Source: Microbispora oryzae
GTDB taxonomy: Bacteria > Actinomycetota > Actinomycetes > Streptosporangiales > Streptosporangiaceae
Assembly (NCBI RefSeq): GCF_017896165.1
Contig: NZ_JAFCNB010000008.1
Span: 186,001 to 250,000 of the forward strand
Length of the DNA: 64,000 bases
Direction of reading: 5' to 3'
The notes below the pieces were generated by a model, which was not told where the DNA came from, did not search any database, and saw only the letters and a list, made by a program, of their open reading frames with translations. The position numbers were made by a program, and so were the translations under genes. Below are positions 51,418 to 62,140 of this stretch, one piece after another; position 1 is the first letter of the stretch; every line of letters starts with the position of its first letter.

Positions 51418-52011
51418 TCAGGCGCCCGGCGTGGGGCGCGCCGTGGGGAGCAGCACCTGGCACTTCTTCAGCGCCGCCGCCACCTTCGGGTCGTTCCGGT
51501 TCATCTGCCGGTAGCCACCCGACTCGGGCACCTCCGCCCCGTTGTCCTTCATGCAGTTGCGGAACGCCTGCATGGCGGCGGGGTCGCCGCCGAACCCGCG
51601 CCGGTTGCCCCCGCCGCCGAAACCGCCCTGCGGCATGAGCGAGCGGCACGCCTGAAACGCCTTCTGCATCTCGGGCGACATCGACGGGAACCCGCCGCCG
51701 AAACCGCCCGGGCCGCCACCCGGGCCTCGTCCCGTCCCGCCGCTGGGGCGCGCGGTGGGGCGGCCACTGGGACGACCACTGGGGCGTCCGCTCGGCAGCG
51801 TGACGCCGTTCTGCCGCAGACAGGCCGTGAACGCCTCGCGGGAACCGGCCCCCGGCGAGGCGGCGGGCGCGGCGGCGGACGAGCCGCCCGACCCGGTGCC
51901 CGATCCGCTCGCCGCGTCGTCGCCCCCGCAGCCGGTGGCCGACAGGGCCACGGCGGCCAGGACGCCGGCGGTCAGATAACGCGAAGGGATGAACCTAGTC
52001 ATTGGTCTCAT
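51418..52011 (-). CDS. Secreted lipoprotein with four Cys-containing repeats
   Basis: A 197-residue Gly/Pro-rich exported protein of unknown function. ALSATGC is a lipobox (Cys about 28). Four short repeats with one Cys each are seen: EAFTACLRQNGVTLP, KAFQACRSLMP, QAFRNCMKDNGAEVP and AALKKCQVLLP, separated by Gly/Arg/Ser/Pro-rich linkers (GRPSGRPSGRP). The four Cys may form two disulfides. It follows the two-component/ABC operon by 36 bp, so it may be an extracytoplasmic part of that system. Confidence 0.8.
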   Translation of the reverse strand: MRPMTRFIPSRYLTAGVLAAVALSATGCGGDDAASGSGTGSGGSSAAAPAASPGAGSREAFTACLRQNGVTLPSGRPSGRPSGRPTARPSGGTGRGPGGGPGGFGGGFPSMSPEMQKAFQACRSLMPQGGFGGGGNRRGFGGDPAAMQAFRNCMKDNGAEVPESGGYRQMNRNDPKVAAALKKCQVLLPTARPTPGA

Positions 52012-53470
52012 GGCCTTTCATCACGGGGCCTTTCACGGAAGTGCTTTTCACGACGCGGCCTGCTGGCTCTGGACGGACTCGGCGCGGATCTGCACCCGGA
52101 ACACGGCGCCGTGGCCCGGCTCGTCGCGTGCGGTGATCGTGCCGCCGTGGGCCTGCACGAGGGCGGCGGCGATGGACAGCCCGAGGCCGGTGCCGCCGGA
52201 GTCCCGGCTGCGGGCGGGATCGGACCGGTAGAACCGTTCGAAGACCCGCTCGGTCTCCCCCGGTCCCAGCCCTGGGCCGTCGTCCGCGACCTCGATCACC
52301 GCGAGAGGTCCCGGGACGACTCCCACGCCCACCCGGAACGCCGTACCTGGAGGGGTGTGCCGCAGGGCGTTGCTCACCAGGGCGCCGATGACCTGGCGCA
52401 GCCGCGCCTCGTCGCCGAGCACCCGCACCGGGCCGTCGGAGGCGTCGATGCGGCGCAGCTCGATCTCCCGGTCCGGCGCGAGGATCTGCGCGTCGAGCAC
52501 CGCGCCGGCCGCCAGGCTCAGCAGGTCGACCGGCCGGCTCTCCACGGGGCGGTGCTGGTCGAGCCGCGCGAGCAGCAGCAGGTCGTCGACGAGCAGGCCC
52601 ATCCGCACCGCCTCGTCCTCGATCCTGCGCAGCAGCCGGGCCGGGTCCTGCGAACGTTGCTGCCGGGACAGCTCGGCGAACCCGCGGATGGAGGTCAGCG
52701 GGGTGCGCAGCTCGTGTGAGGCGTCGGCCATGAACCGGCGCATCCGCTCCTGCGACGCCTCCCGGTCGAGGAAGGCCGCCTCGATCTGGGCGAGCATGCC
52801 GTTGATGGCCCGGCCCAGTCTGCCCATCTCGGTCCGCGGGTGCCGGAGCGGGACCCGGCGCGACAGGTCGCCGGCGGCGATGGCCTCTGCGGTCCGCTCG
52901 ATCTCCCCCAGCGGCCGCAGACTGCGCCGGACGAGCCAGTGGCAGGCGAGCCCGAGGGCCGCGAGCACGGCCACCCCCACGCAGGACACGATGACCGCCA
53001 GCCGTGACACGGTGCCGTCGATCTCGGTGAGGCTCATCGCGGCCACCCGGAAGCCGCCCTGGCCGTCGGCCGAGACTATGCCCCGCCAGAGCGCGCCCTT
53101 CGGCGACTCGGCGGTGAACAGCCGCGAACCGTGCCGGAGCACGGGCCGGGGCAGCGCGGGGAGCTCGCCGTTCGGCGGCTCCTGAAGAGTGCGGACGACC
53201 GCGCCGTCCGCGCTCAGCAGCACGACGTAGAACGAGCCGAACTCACGCTGCGGCCGGGCGGCGCCGGCCTGCGACGGCGCCGGCATGGACGGCAGCTCGT
53301 GCGCCCGGTGGTCCATGGCCAGGAGCTGGCCGTCGACCCGGTCGATCAGGTAGCCGCGCAGGAGCTGGACGGCGAAGCCGCCGGTGAGCGCGATGGCCAG
53401 CGCCACCAGCAGCAGCGTCCCGCCCACGAGCCTCAGCCACAGCGGCGTCCTGGCCGCGCGCCGTCTCAGC

Positions 53471-54156
<686 letters not shown>

Positions 54157-54160
<4 letters not shown>

Positions 54161-54765
54161 GACCCGGCCCCCCGGCCGCCCGCCCCCCGGCCGCCGGCCC
54201 CGCCCTGCGTGACCGACGTCGCCGCGACCGTCCCCTGGGCGTCCGCGGCGCCGTTCACCACGACGGTCGAGCCCGGCTTCAGGTCGCCGAGTTTGCCCGC
54301 CTTCGTCACGCTGACCTTGGTGTCGCGGCTGGTCTTCACGGTGACGAGGCCGCCGGTCGCCGTCTGCACGTAGAGCGTGCCGCCGTCGACGAGCTTGACC
54401 GTGCCGAAGGTCACGTTCCCGCCGCCCGCACCGCCGCCACCCGCTCCGCCGAAACCGCCGGCGCCCCCGGCACGGCCGCCGAAACCGCCTCCCGCGCCGC
54501 CGGCGCCGCCCGCCCGGGCGCCGAAGCCCCCGGCGCCGGCGGCAATCCCGGCGACGCCCCCGAAACGGCCCGGCGGCGAGCCGCCGAGCACCTTCTGCGC
54601 CTGCACGCCGACGAACATCCCGGCGACGAGCAGGACCGCCCCGGCGAGGCCGAGCGTGAGCTTCGACGCCTTCGCCCGGGCCGGGCCGGCCGCCAGCGCC
54701 TCATCGAGGTCGTCGTCGAACGGCGAGGACTCCAGCACGTCCTCTGGGGTGCCGTGCCTGCTCAC
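54157..54765 (-). CDS. Single-pass membrane protein with Gly-rich stretch and DUF5666-like domain
   Basis: A 202-residue protein: acidic cytoplasmic N-terminus, TM helix about 38-58, a Gly/Ala/Phe-rich stretch (about 65-115, with GGFG and AGGAGG runs) and a beta-rich domain (TVKLVDGGTLYVQTATGG, then VTVKTSRDTKVSVTKAG) like DUF5666. GTG 54765 has AAGGGAG upstream and is preferred over GTG 54813. It is the link between the ABC genes and the two-component genes in one operon. The function is unknown. Confidence 0.78.
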
Positions 54766-54809
54766 ATCCGTCTCCCTTGGGCTGTATCGGTGATCGTCAT
54801 TGGTGGCCG

Positions 54810-56096
54810 TCACTCGAACCGGAGGGCTTCGATCGGCCGCAGCTTGGCGGCGCGGTTGGCGGGATAGCTGCCGAAGAAGAGCCCGATGGCGACGGAGACG
54901 CCGAGCGCCAGCACGATCGACATCGGCACGATCACCGGTTCGATTCCGGCGATCGTGAACTGCGCGCCCACGACCGCGATCAGAGTCCCGGCCAGGCCGC
55001 CGACGAGGCTGAGCATGGTGGCCTCGGCGAGGAACTGGCCGAGGATGGCCCCCCGCGGCGCGCCGATGGCCTTGCGGATGCCGATCTCGCGGGTCCGCTC
55101 GGTGACCGTGACGAGCATGATGTTGGTGATGCCGATGCCGCCCACGAGCAGGCTGATCGCGGCGACCGCGGCCAGCAGCACGGTGAACGTGCCGGTCGCG
55201 GCGCTGACGGTCTCCTGCAGCGTGGCCGGATTGAGGATGCGGTAGTCGGCGGAGGCCGTGCCGGTGATGCCGTGCCGCTGGTTCAGCACCTGCGTCGCCT
55301 CGGCCTGCGCGGCGTCGACGGCGTCGGCGGTCTTGGCCTCGACCAGGATCTGCCCGAGCGGCCCGAAGCCGGTGAGGCTCTGCTGCACGGCGGGCAGCGG
55401 CGCGATGGCGACGTCGTCGGCGTCCTGGAAGCCCGAGGACCCCGCCTCCTTGAGCACGCCCACCACCGTGAACGGCACACCGGCCACGTTGATCTGCTTG
55501 CCCAGCGGGCTGGCGGTGCCGAAGAGGTCCTGGGCGACCGTGTGCCCGATGACCACGACCTTCCGGGCGGACAGGACGTCGTCGTTGTAGAAGTACGTGC
55601 CCGAGACGACCGGCTTGTTGGACGCCTCGAAATAGCTGGGATAGGTGCCGACGAGCTGCGCGATCGAGTGGCTCGCGCCCTCGTACGTCGCCGCCTGGTT
55701 CTGGGCGGTCACCACCGGGGAGACGCTCTTCACCGACGGCGCGTTGGCCGGGTCGGCCAGCGCCCTTGCGTCGTCCACGGTCAGGTCCTTGGCCTGGGTG
55801 CGGGGACCGCTGTTCTGCTGGTCTCCCCGTCCACCGCCCTGGGCGATCCGGACGAAGCCGCCCCCGCCGCCCCCGCCGCCGAAGCCGCCCCCGGACGTGG
55901 ACGGCGTGATCGTCAGCGAGTTGGCGCCGAGCCGCTGGATGTTGTCCTGGATCGACCGCGACGCGCCCTGCCCCACGGCGACCAACAGGATCACCGCGGC
56001 GACCCCGATGAGGATGCCGAGCATCGTGAGCGCGCTGCGCACCTTGTTGGCGGTCAGCCCGCGCAGGGCGAACCGCAGGACCTCGGCCGCGTTCAC
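54810..56096 (-). CDS. MacB-type ABC transporter permease
   Basis: A 428-residue FtsX/MacB permease: TM1 near residue 20-45, a large extracytoplasmic MacB_PCD domain with a Gly-rich insert (GGGFGGGGGGGGF, about 90-100), then three TM helices (SLLVGGIGITNIMLVTVTER, followed by TREIGIRKAIGA). GTG 56096 overlaps the ATPase stop (GTGA). With the ATPase and the HlyD-like proteins it should form an exporter for a drug or envelope component. Confidence 0.92.
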   Translation of the reverse strand: MNAAEVLRFALRGLTANKVRSALTMLGILIGVAAVILLVAVGQGASRSIQDNIQRLGANSLTITPSTSGGGFGGGGGGGGFVRIAQGGGRGDQQNSGPRTQAKDLTVDDARALADPANAPSVKSVSPVVTAQNQAATYEGASHSIAQLVGTYPSYFEASNKPVVSGTYFYNDDVLSARKVVVIGHTVAQDLFGTASPLGKQINVAGVPFTVVGVLKEAGSSGFQDADDVAIAPLPAVQQSLTGFGPLGQILVEAKTADAVDAAQAEATQVLNQRHGITGTASADYRILNPATLQETVSAATGTFTVLLAAVAAISLLVGGIGITNIMLVTVTERTREIGIRKAIGAPRGAILGQFLAEATMLSLVGGLAGTLIAVVGAQFTIAGIEPVIVPMSIVLALGVSVAIGLFFGSYPANRAAKLRPIEALRFE

Positions 56097-56833
56097 GACG
56101 CCACCTCGGCGAGCCGCGGCGGGAGGCCGCCGACCGGAGAGGTCCGTACGTCCTCGACGACGTGGCCGTCCATCAGCCGGATCACCCGTTTCGCGTGCGA
56201 GGCGACCTCCTCCTCGTGCGTGATGACGACGATGGTCCGGCCGCTCGCGCCGAGGCGGTCGAAGATGCCCATCACGTCCTGGCTGGACTTGCTGTCGAGC
56301 GCGCCGGTCGGCTCGTCCGCCAGCAGCAGGGTCGGGGCCGTCACGAGCGCCCGCGCCACCGCCACCCGCTGCTGCTGGCCGCCGGACAGCTCGTTCGGCT
56401 GGTGGCCCACCCTGGCGGCCAGCCCCACCTGGTCGAGCGCGGCCAGCGCCCGTCTGCGCCGCTCCCCCGCCTTCACCCCGCCGTACGCCAGGGGGAGCTC
56501 CACGTTGGACAGCGCGCTCATCCGGGGGATCAGGTTGAACGATTGGAAGACGAAGCCGAGTTTGCGGTTGCGGACGATCGCCTGCTGGTATTCGTCGAGC
56601 GCCCCCACATCGGTGCCGTCGAGCAGGTAGCGCCCCCCGGACGGGATGTCGAGGCAGCCCACGATGTTCATGAGCGTCGACTTGCCGGAGCCCGAGGCCC
56701 CCATGATGGCCACGTAGTCGCCGCGGTCCACCGTCAGCGAGACGCCGCGCAGCGCGTGTACGGCCGTCTCGCCCGAGCCGTACACCTTGGTGATGTCCCG
56801 CAGGTCGAGAACCGGCGGTTTCCCGTCCGTCAT
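56093..56833 (-). CDS. ABC transporter ATP-binding protein (MacB/LolD type)
   Basis: A 246-residue ATPase. Walker A is GASGSGKST, the signature LSGGQQQR, Walker B LLLADEPTGALD, and the switch His is in VITHEEEVA. It overlaps the adaptor gene upstream and permease gene downstream by 4 bp each, so the exporter is made in equal shares. It powers the MacB-type permease. Confidence 0.95.
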   Translation of the reverse strand: MTDGKPPVLDLRDITKVYGSGETAVHALRGVSLTVDRGDYVAIMGASGSGKSTLMNIVGCLDIPSGGRYLLDGTDVGALDEYQQAIVRNRKLGFVFQSFNLIPRMSALSNVELPLAYGGVKAGERRRRALAALDQVGLAARVGHQPNELSGGQQQRVAVARALVTAPTLLLADEPTGALDSKSSQDVMGIFDRLGASGRTIVVITHEEEVASHAKRVIRLMDGHVVEDVRTSPVGGLPPRLAEVAS

Positions 56834-58008
56834 CGGCCCCTCCCTCCGCCACCGCCGCCGCCGCCGAACCCGCCGCCGAGGCCGCGGCCCAGACCGCCGC
56901 CGCCGATCGGGAAGCCTCCGCCCGTGCCGGCCGTGGTCGGAAGCGGCCGGACCACCTCGTCGCCCTCCTTCAGACCCGACTTGATCTCGGTGGTGAGGTC
57001 TCCCTTGAGGCCGACCTCCACCGGGCGCACGACCTGTTTGCCGTTCTCCAGCACGGTCACCACGCTCCGGCCGCCCACGGTCGTGACCGCCGCCGACGAG
57101 ACGGTCAGCGCGTCGTCGGCCCGGCCCACCTCCACCTGGACGCTCGCCGTCTGGCCGAGCCGCACGGTGCGGGGCACGTCGGTGAGGGAGATCGTCGCCG
57201 CGTACTGGACGACGTTGTTGCTCGTCTGCGCCTGCGGATCGATCACGGCGACCTTGCCGGACGCGGTCACCCCGGTCAGCGCGTCGAACGTGATCGTGGC
57301 GGTCTGCCCCACCTTGAGCCGGGTGACGTCCGCCTCGGTGAAATCGCCGACGATCTGGAGGCGCGCCGGGTCGGCGATGTCGATGAAGCCGCCGGACGTG
57401 CCGCCCGACGAGCCCTGGGACCCCTGCGAACCGAGGGAACCGCCGCCCTGCCCCTGGGACGACCCGCCCGAACCGCTCGACGAGCCGGAGCTCCCCGAGC
57501 CGTTCGACGAGCCGCCCTCCGATCCGTTCACGGCGGTCACGATCGCGGCGTACGGCGCTTTGATCACCGTGCCGTCCAGGGCGCGCTGTGCCGCGCGGTA
57601 GGTGTTCCGCGCGCTGATGTACTGGGAGTATCCGGAGGCCGTCGAGGTGTCGCCGTCGCTGGCGGCGTCCAGGGCGGCCTTGGCGGCGTCGAGGCTCTCC
57701 CTGGCGGCCGTGTCGTCCAGCCGGGCCAGCACCTGCCCCTTCTTCACCTTGTCACCGGCCTGCACCTCGATCGACTCGACGGTGCCGCTCGTCCCGAAGT
57801 CGAGCGCCCTGGTGCGGGCGCTCTCGACCGAGCCGGACGCGGACACGGTGGCGATGACGCTCCCGCGCGTCACGCGGGTCGTCAGCGGCGACGTCTCAGC
57901 GGAGGAGTCTCCTTGCAGGGCCGCCCAGGTGGCGGCGATCCCGCCGAGCAGCAGCACCAGCAGCACGCCGTTGATGATCAGCGCTCTGCGCTTCGTCGAC
58001 AGCTTCAC
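56830..58008 (-). CDS. HlyD/MacA-like periplasmic adaptor protein
   Basis: A 392-residue adaptor: TM anchor about 8-30, lipoyl half GTVESIEVQAGDKVKKGQVL, a short hairpin, a low-complexity Gly/Ser insert (about 155-195), then the barrel (VTRLKVGQTATITFDALTG) and C-terminal domain, ending in a Gly-rich tail. GTG 58008 is the chosen start; AGGG lies upstream. It is the first gene of the operon that runs to the lipoprotein at 51418 and is divergent from a second adaptor at 58147. Confidence 0.88.
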   Translation of the reverse strand: MKLSTKRRALIINGVLLVLLLGGIAATWAALQGDSSAETSPLTTRVTRGSVIATVSASGSVESARTRALDFGTSGTVESIEVQAGDKVKKGQVLARLDDTAARESLDAAKAALDAASDGDTSTASGYSQYISARNTYRAAQRALDGTVIKAPYAAIVTAVNGSEGGSSNGSGSSGSSSGSGGSSQGQGGGSLGSQGSQGSSGGTSGGFIDIADPARLQIVGDFTEADVTRLKVGQTATITFDALTGVTASGKVAVIDPQAQTSNNVVQYAATISLTDVPRTVRLGQTASVQVEVGRADDALTVSSAAVTTVGGRSVVTVLENGKQVVRPVEVGLKGDLTTEIKSGLKEGDEVVRPLPTTAGTGGGFPIGGGGLGRGLGGGFGGGGGGGGRGR

Positions 58009-58146
58009 GACGATGAACCCTGGCAAATCCCGCTTCGGGCAACCTCGGCCGATGCTGAGGGTTTCCTGACAGTCGCCACGGTGGTCCCCGCATCCACAGT
58101 GAACTCTCAGGTACGGCCAAGCCGGCGGTGACGTGGCATCAGCAGG

Positions 58147-60003
58147 ATGTCCGCCATGAGACCGAGCACTCCTGTCCGCGTGGGGGGACTGGCCCTCGCC
58201 GGGATCGTCGTGGCGAGCGTCGCCGTGATCAGCGCCGCGGGCGGTTCGTCCGCCCCGCAACCGATCTCGCTCGCGTCCGCCAAGCGGGGGACCGTGTCGT
58301 CCTACGTCTCGGCGGCCGGGAGCACGGTGAACAACGGCGTCAACGACCTCGTGTTCGGCGCGGAGGGCACGGTCCAGAAGATCTACGTCAAGCTCGGCGA
58401 CAAGGTGAAGCGGGGAGCGCTCCTCGCCCGCATCGACGACACGATCGCCAGGGAAGACTACGAGGCCGCCAAGGCCGCCCTCGCCGCCGCTCAGGAGACC
58501 CTCGACAACGTGCGGAACGGCGTGTCCGTCACGGCAGGGGCGTCTGGGGCCTCCGGAGCTTCTGGGGCTTCTGGGGGTTCTGGGGGCGGCGCCGGTTCGG
58601 GCGCGTCGGCCGGCGGCGCCACACGAGGCGGCGCCGGTTCCTCGGCTGGAGGCACGGGCGCGTCACGAGGCGGCACGGGTTCCTCGGCCGGGGGCACGGG
58701 CGCGTCACGAGGCGGCACGGGTTCCTCGGCCGGGGGCACGGGGGCTCCGGCCGGTGGGGCAGGAGGTTCCGCCGGCACCGGGGGCTCCGGAGCCGGGAGC
58801 TCCAGCGCAGGAGGCTCCGGCGGCGCTTCGGCTCCCTGCCCGCCAGGGTCGTCGCCGTCGCCCAGCCCGTCCGGGCAGGCCCAGCGCGGCGGGGGCGCCG
58901 TCACGGCGACAGGCATATCCCTTGCGGCCTATTCGACGACGGCCTACTCGACGGGTGCCGGCGGGCATCCGGCATCGCCGTCACCCGATCCCCGGCCGAC
59001 CGCGGACCCACGGCCGACAGCCACCCCGGGGCCGACCGGCACGCCGAACCCGAAGCCCACCTGGTCGCACCGGCCGCATCATCACCCCACAGGGCATCCG
59101 GAGCCGACTCTCAGCATCTCGATCCCCCCGGCGGCCCCGACCCCGCAGCCGTCCCCGACCGGCGCCTCCCCGCAGGGATGCGGCCAGGGCGCCGGAAACC
59201 AGGGCGCAGGGGGCCAGGGCGCAGGCGGCCAGGGCGCAGGCGGGAGTGGCTCCGGCGGCGGAGCCGGGCAGGGGTTCTCCGGACGAGGCGGCCAGGGCGG
59301 CGGTGGCCAGGGTCAGAGCGGCGGCGGTCAGGGCGGCGGGCGGCAGCTCACGGAGGCGGAGGCCGAGGCCCAGGTCACCCAGGCGAGCGGCAAGCTGTCC
59401 GACGCCGCGAAGGCCCTCGCCGGAGTCAAGATAACCGCGCCCGCGAACGGCACCGTCCTGTCCATCGACGGCACCGTCGGCACCCACTACACGTCCGGGA
59501 CCTTCATCACACTGGGCGATCTGAGCGATCTCCAGGTGGAGGCGATGGTCACCGAGTCGGACGTGGGCTCGCTCAAGGTCGGCCAGAAGGCGTCGGTCAG
59601 CCTCGCGACCCGGCCGGGCGAGCAGTACTCCGGCACCGTGGTCCACATCGACCCGACGGCGACCACGACCAACCGGCTCGTCCAGTACGGCGTCACGATC
59701 GGCCTCGACAACCGCCCGGCCCGGCTTCTTCTGGGCCAGAGCGCCAGCGTGCGGGTGACGACGGGTGAGGCCGCCGACGCCCTGTATGTGCCGTCCCAGG
59801 CCGTACGGACCCTCCCTGACGGCACCGCGACGGTCACGGTGGTCAACGGCGGGACGCAGATGCGGCGCACCGTGAAGCAGGGCGTCCGCGGCGACCAGTA
59901 CGTCCAGATCCTCAGCGGGCTCTCGGACGGCGACCAGGTCGTGCTCCCCACGAGCACGGCGGGCGGCGGTTTCCCCGACGAGGGCTTCCCCGGAGCCGAG
60001 TAG
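58147..60003 (+). CDS. Second HlyD-like adaptor with 270-residue low-complexity insert
   Basis: A 618-residue adaptor paralogous to the one at 56830-58008. TM anchor about 12-32; lipoyl half GTVQKIYVKLGDKVKRGALL; barrel region VGSLKVGQKASVSLATRPGE. Where a coiled-coil hairpin normally sits, residues 130-398 are Gly/Ser/Ala- then Pro-rich, including a His/Pro segment (SHRPHHHPTGHPEP). It is transcribed toward the second two-component system and has no ABC genes of its own. It may share the exporter. The start may be 58147 or 58156. Confidence 0.85.
   Translation: MSAMRPSTPVRVGGLALAGIVVASVAVISAAGGSSAPQPISLASAKRGTVSSYVSAAGSTVNNGVNDLVFGAEGTVQKIYVKLGDKVKRGALLARIDDTIAREDYEAAKAALAAAQETLDNVRNGVSVTAGASGASGASGASGGSGGGAGSGASAGGATRGGAGSSAGGTGASRGGTGSSAGGTGASRGGTGSSAGGTGAPAGGAGGSAGTGGSGAGSSSAGGSGGASAPCPPGSSPSPSPSGQAQRGGGAVTATGISLAAYSTTAYSTGAGGHPASPSPDPRPTADPRPTATPGPTGTPNPKPTWSHRPHHHPTGHPEPTLSISIPPAAPTPQPSPTGASPQGCGQGAGNQGAGGQGAGGQGAGGSGSGGGAGQGFSGRGGQGGGGQGQSGGGQGGGRQLTEAEAEAQVTQASGKLSDAAKALAGVKITAPANGTVLSIDGTVGTHYTSGTFITLGDLSDLQVEAMVTESDVGSLKVGQKASVSLATRPGEQYSGTVVHIDPTATTTNRLVQYGVTIGLDNRPARLLLGQSASVRVTTGEAADALYVPSQAVRTLPDGTATVTVVNGGTQMRRTVKQGVRGDQYVQILSGLSDGDQVVLPTSTAGGGFPDEGFPGAE
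58651..58734 (+). repeat. 42-bp tandem repeat in the adaptor gene
   Basis: Two identical copies, 58651-58692 and 58693-58734, with a diverged copy before (from about 58609) and a partial copy after. The unit encodes GGTGASRGGTGSSA, giving a Gly-rich spacer. Confidence 0.85.
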
Positions 60004-60004
60004 G

Positions 60005-61414
60005 TCAGGGCAGGGCCTCGGACGCCAGGGGCAGGACGGTCCGGAAGGCGGCCCCCGCCCCGGGCTCCGACCGGACCGAGACCGTCCCTCCGTGGGCCCG
60101 GACGAGCGACTCGACGATCGCCAGCCCCAGCCCGCTGCCGCCCGTCGGACGCCTGCGGGACGGGTCGGCGCGGTAGAAGCGCTCGAAGACCCGGGCGGCC
60201 TGCTCCGGGGTGAGACCGGGGCCCTTGTCGGCGACCTCGACGAAGGCGTGCGACCGTTCGCGGCCCACCCGCACGGTGATGGGGGTGCCGGCCGGTGTGT
60301 GGGTGGTGGCGTTGCTCATCAGGTTGCCCACGACCTGGCGCAGCCGCACCTCGTCCCCCGTGACGATCAGTGCGGCGTCGCCCTCGATCGCGAGGGAGAC
60401 GTCGCGGTCGGGGCAGAGCGTCCGCGCGTCCTGGACGGCGTCGGCGGCGAGAGCGAGCAGGTCGACGGGCTGCTGGAGCAGAGGACGCTGCTGGTCGAGG
60501 CGGGCGAGCAGCAGCAGGTCGTCGACGAGCAGGCCCATGCGGCCCGCCTCGCTCTCGATCCGGGAGAGGAGCCAGCCGGCGTCCTCGTCCGGCGCCTGCC
60601 GGTGGAACTCGGCGAATCCCCTGATCGACGTCAGCGGGGTCCGCAGCTCGTGGGAGGCGTCCGCGACGAACCGCCGCATCCGCGCCTCCGACTCGCGCGC
60701 CGCCGCCTCGGAGGCCGCCCGCGCCTGGAAGGCGGCCTCGATCTGGGCCAGCATGCCGTTGAGCGAGCGGGCCAGGCGGCCGACCTCGGTGCGAGGGTCC
60801 CAGTCGGGGATGCGGCTGCCGAGGTGTCCCTGGGCGATGGCCTCGGCCGTCGCCTCGATCTCGCCGAGCGGCCGCAGGCTCCGCCGAACGATGACGACTC
60901 CGACGACGGCGAGCGTGGCCATGACGGCGCCGCCACCGAGCAGTTCCACCAGGGCGAGCCGGGTGGTGATCTGCTGCACGGACTCCATGTCGACGGCGGC
61001 GACCACGCTGCCGAAGCCCTCGATCGGCACGGCTCTGACCCGCCAGAGCCCGTCGCCGTTCACCGCGGACACCGTCTGGGCGGACCCGGCCTGTGCCTCA
61101 GCCGCCGTGAGCGGTCCGGGGCCGGGACGGGTCTCGACGTCCATGCCCACCTGCATCGCCACGGTCTTGCCCGTGGCGTCGCGGATCTCCACCCGGCCCG
61201 TGGGCGGCACCCGCAGCCTGCCGAGGGCGAGCGGCCCCCGCTGCAGCCGCATGCCGAGATCGGCGACCACCATGCCGAGCTGCGCGTCGACCCGGCCGAC
61301 GAGATAGGACCGCAGGACCGACACGCTGCCGACCCCGATCACGGCGAGCGCCACCGCGACGAGGGCGAGCATGGCCGCGCTGAGCCTGATGCGCAGCGGC
61401 GTGCGTCCCGGCAC
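60005..61414 (-). CDS. Sensor histidine kinase, paralogue of the 52048 kinase
   Basis: A 469-residue kinase: TM1 about 10-32, periplasmic part to about 145, TM2 about 150-172, HAMP, HisKA with FVADASHELRTPLTSIRGFA, HATPase with LMSNATTHTPAG and GSGLGLAIV. It ends 1 bp from the convergent second adaptor's stop and starts 3 bp after its response regulator. Domain layout and motif wording match the kinase at 52048-53505, suggesting a locus duplication. Confidence 0.92.
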   Translation of the reverse strand: MPGRTPLRIRLSAAMLALVAVALAVIGVGSVSVLRSYLVGRVDAQLGMVVADLGMRLQRGPLALGRLRVPPTGRVEIRDATGKTVAMQVGMDVETRPGPGPLTAAEAQAGSAQTVSAVNGDGLWRVRAVPIEGFGSVVAAVDMESVQQITTRLALVELLGGGAVMATLAVVGVVIVRRSLRPLGEIEATAEAIAQGHLGSRIPDWDPRTEVGRLARSLNGMLAQIEAAFQARAASEAAARESEARMRRFVADASHELRTPLTSIRGFAEFHRQAPDEDAGWLLSRIESEAGRMGLLVDDLLLLARLDQQRPLLQQPVDLLALAADAVQDARTLCPDRDVSLAIEGDAALIVTGDEVRLRQVVGNLMSNATTHTPAGTPITVRVGRERSHAFVEVADKGPGLTPEQAARVFERFYRADPSRRRPTGGSGLGLAIVESLVRAHGGTVSVRSEPGAGAAFRTVLPLASEALP

Positions 61415-61417
61415 GGG

Positions 61418-62128
61418 TCACACGCCGGCGGGGGGCAATCGCATGACGTAGCCGACGCCGCGGAGGGTGTGGATGAGCCGCGGCTCCCTGCTGTCCAGCT
61501 TCCGCCTGAGCACGGATACGTACGACTCGACGATGCCGGCGTCGCCCCGGAAGTCGTAGTCCCACACCTGGTCGAGGATCTGGGCCTTCGACAGCACCCG
61601 GCCGACGTTGACCATGAAGTAGCGCAGCAGCTTGAACTCGGTGGGCGACAGAGGGACGGCCACGCCCGACCGCCAGACCTCGTGCGACTCCTCGTCGAGC
61701 TCGATGTCGGCGAACGTCAGCCGGGGAGGCGCCGTGAGCGGGTCGCCGGCCGTACGGCGGAGCACCGCCCGGATGCGGGCGATGACCTCCTCGAGGCTGA
61801 ACGGCTTGGTCACGTAGTCGTCGCCCCCGAGGGTCAGGCCGCGGACCTTGTCCTCCGTGGCGTCCCTGGCGGTGAGGAACACGATCGGCGTGTGGAGGCC
61901 ACCGCCGCGCAGGCGGCGGACGATGTCGAAGCCGTCGATGTCGGGCAGCATGACGTCGAGCACGATGAGGTCGGGCCGGTGCCGCTGGGCCGCGGCCACG
62001 GCCTCGATCCCGTTCGCGGCCGTGTGAACCTCGAACCCGGCGTACCTGAGACTGGCCGCCAGCAGTTCGAGGATGTTGGGCTCGTCCTCGACGATCAGCA
62101 GGCGGGCTTCGGCGGATTCGGCAACCAT
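61418..62128 (-). CDS. OmpR/PhoB-type response regulator, paralogue of 53471 regulator
   Basis: A 236-residue regulator with LIVEDEPN, LIVLDVMLPDIDGF (phospho-Asp) and GLTLGGDDYVTKPF, and a winged helix (DEESHEVWRSGVAVPLSPTE). It starts 12 bp after the stop of the oxidase gene. A direct repeat of TTAAC (minus strand, 62154-62170, 12-bp period) lies just upstream inside that gene's end and may be a regulator site. It pairs with the following kinase. Confidence 0.93.
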   Translation of the reverse strand: MVAESAEARLLIVEDEPNILELLAASLRYAGFEVHTAANGIEAVAAAQRHRPDLIVLDVMLPDIDGFDIVRRLRGGGLHTPIVFLTARDATEDKVRGLTLGGDDYVTKPFSLEEVIARIRAVLRRTAGDPLTAPPRLTFADIELDEESHEVWRSGVAVPLSPTEFKLLRYFMVNVGRVLSKAQILDQVWDYDFRGDAGIVESYVSVLRRKLDSREPRLIHTLRGVGYVMRLPPAGV

Positions 62129-62140
62129 GGCGGACGTACT

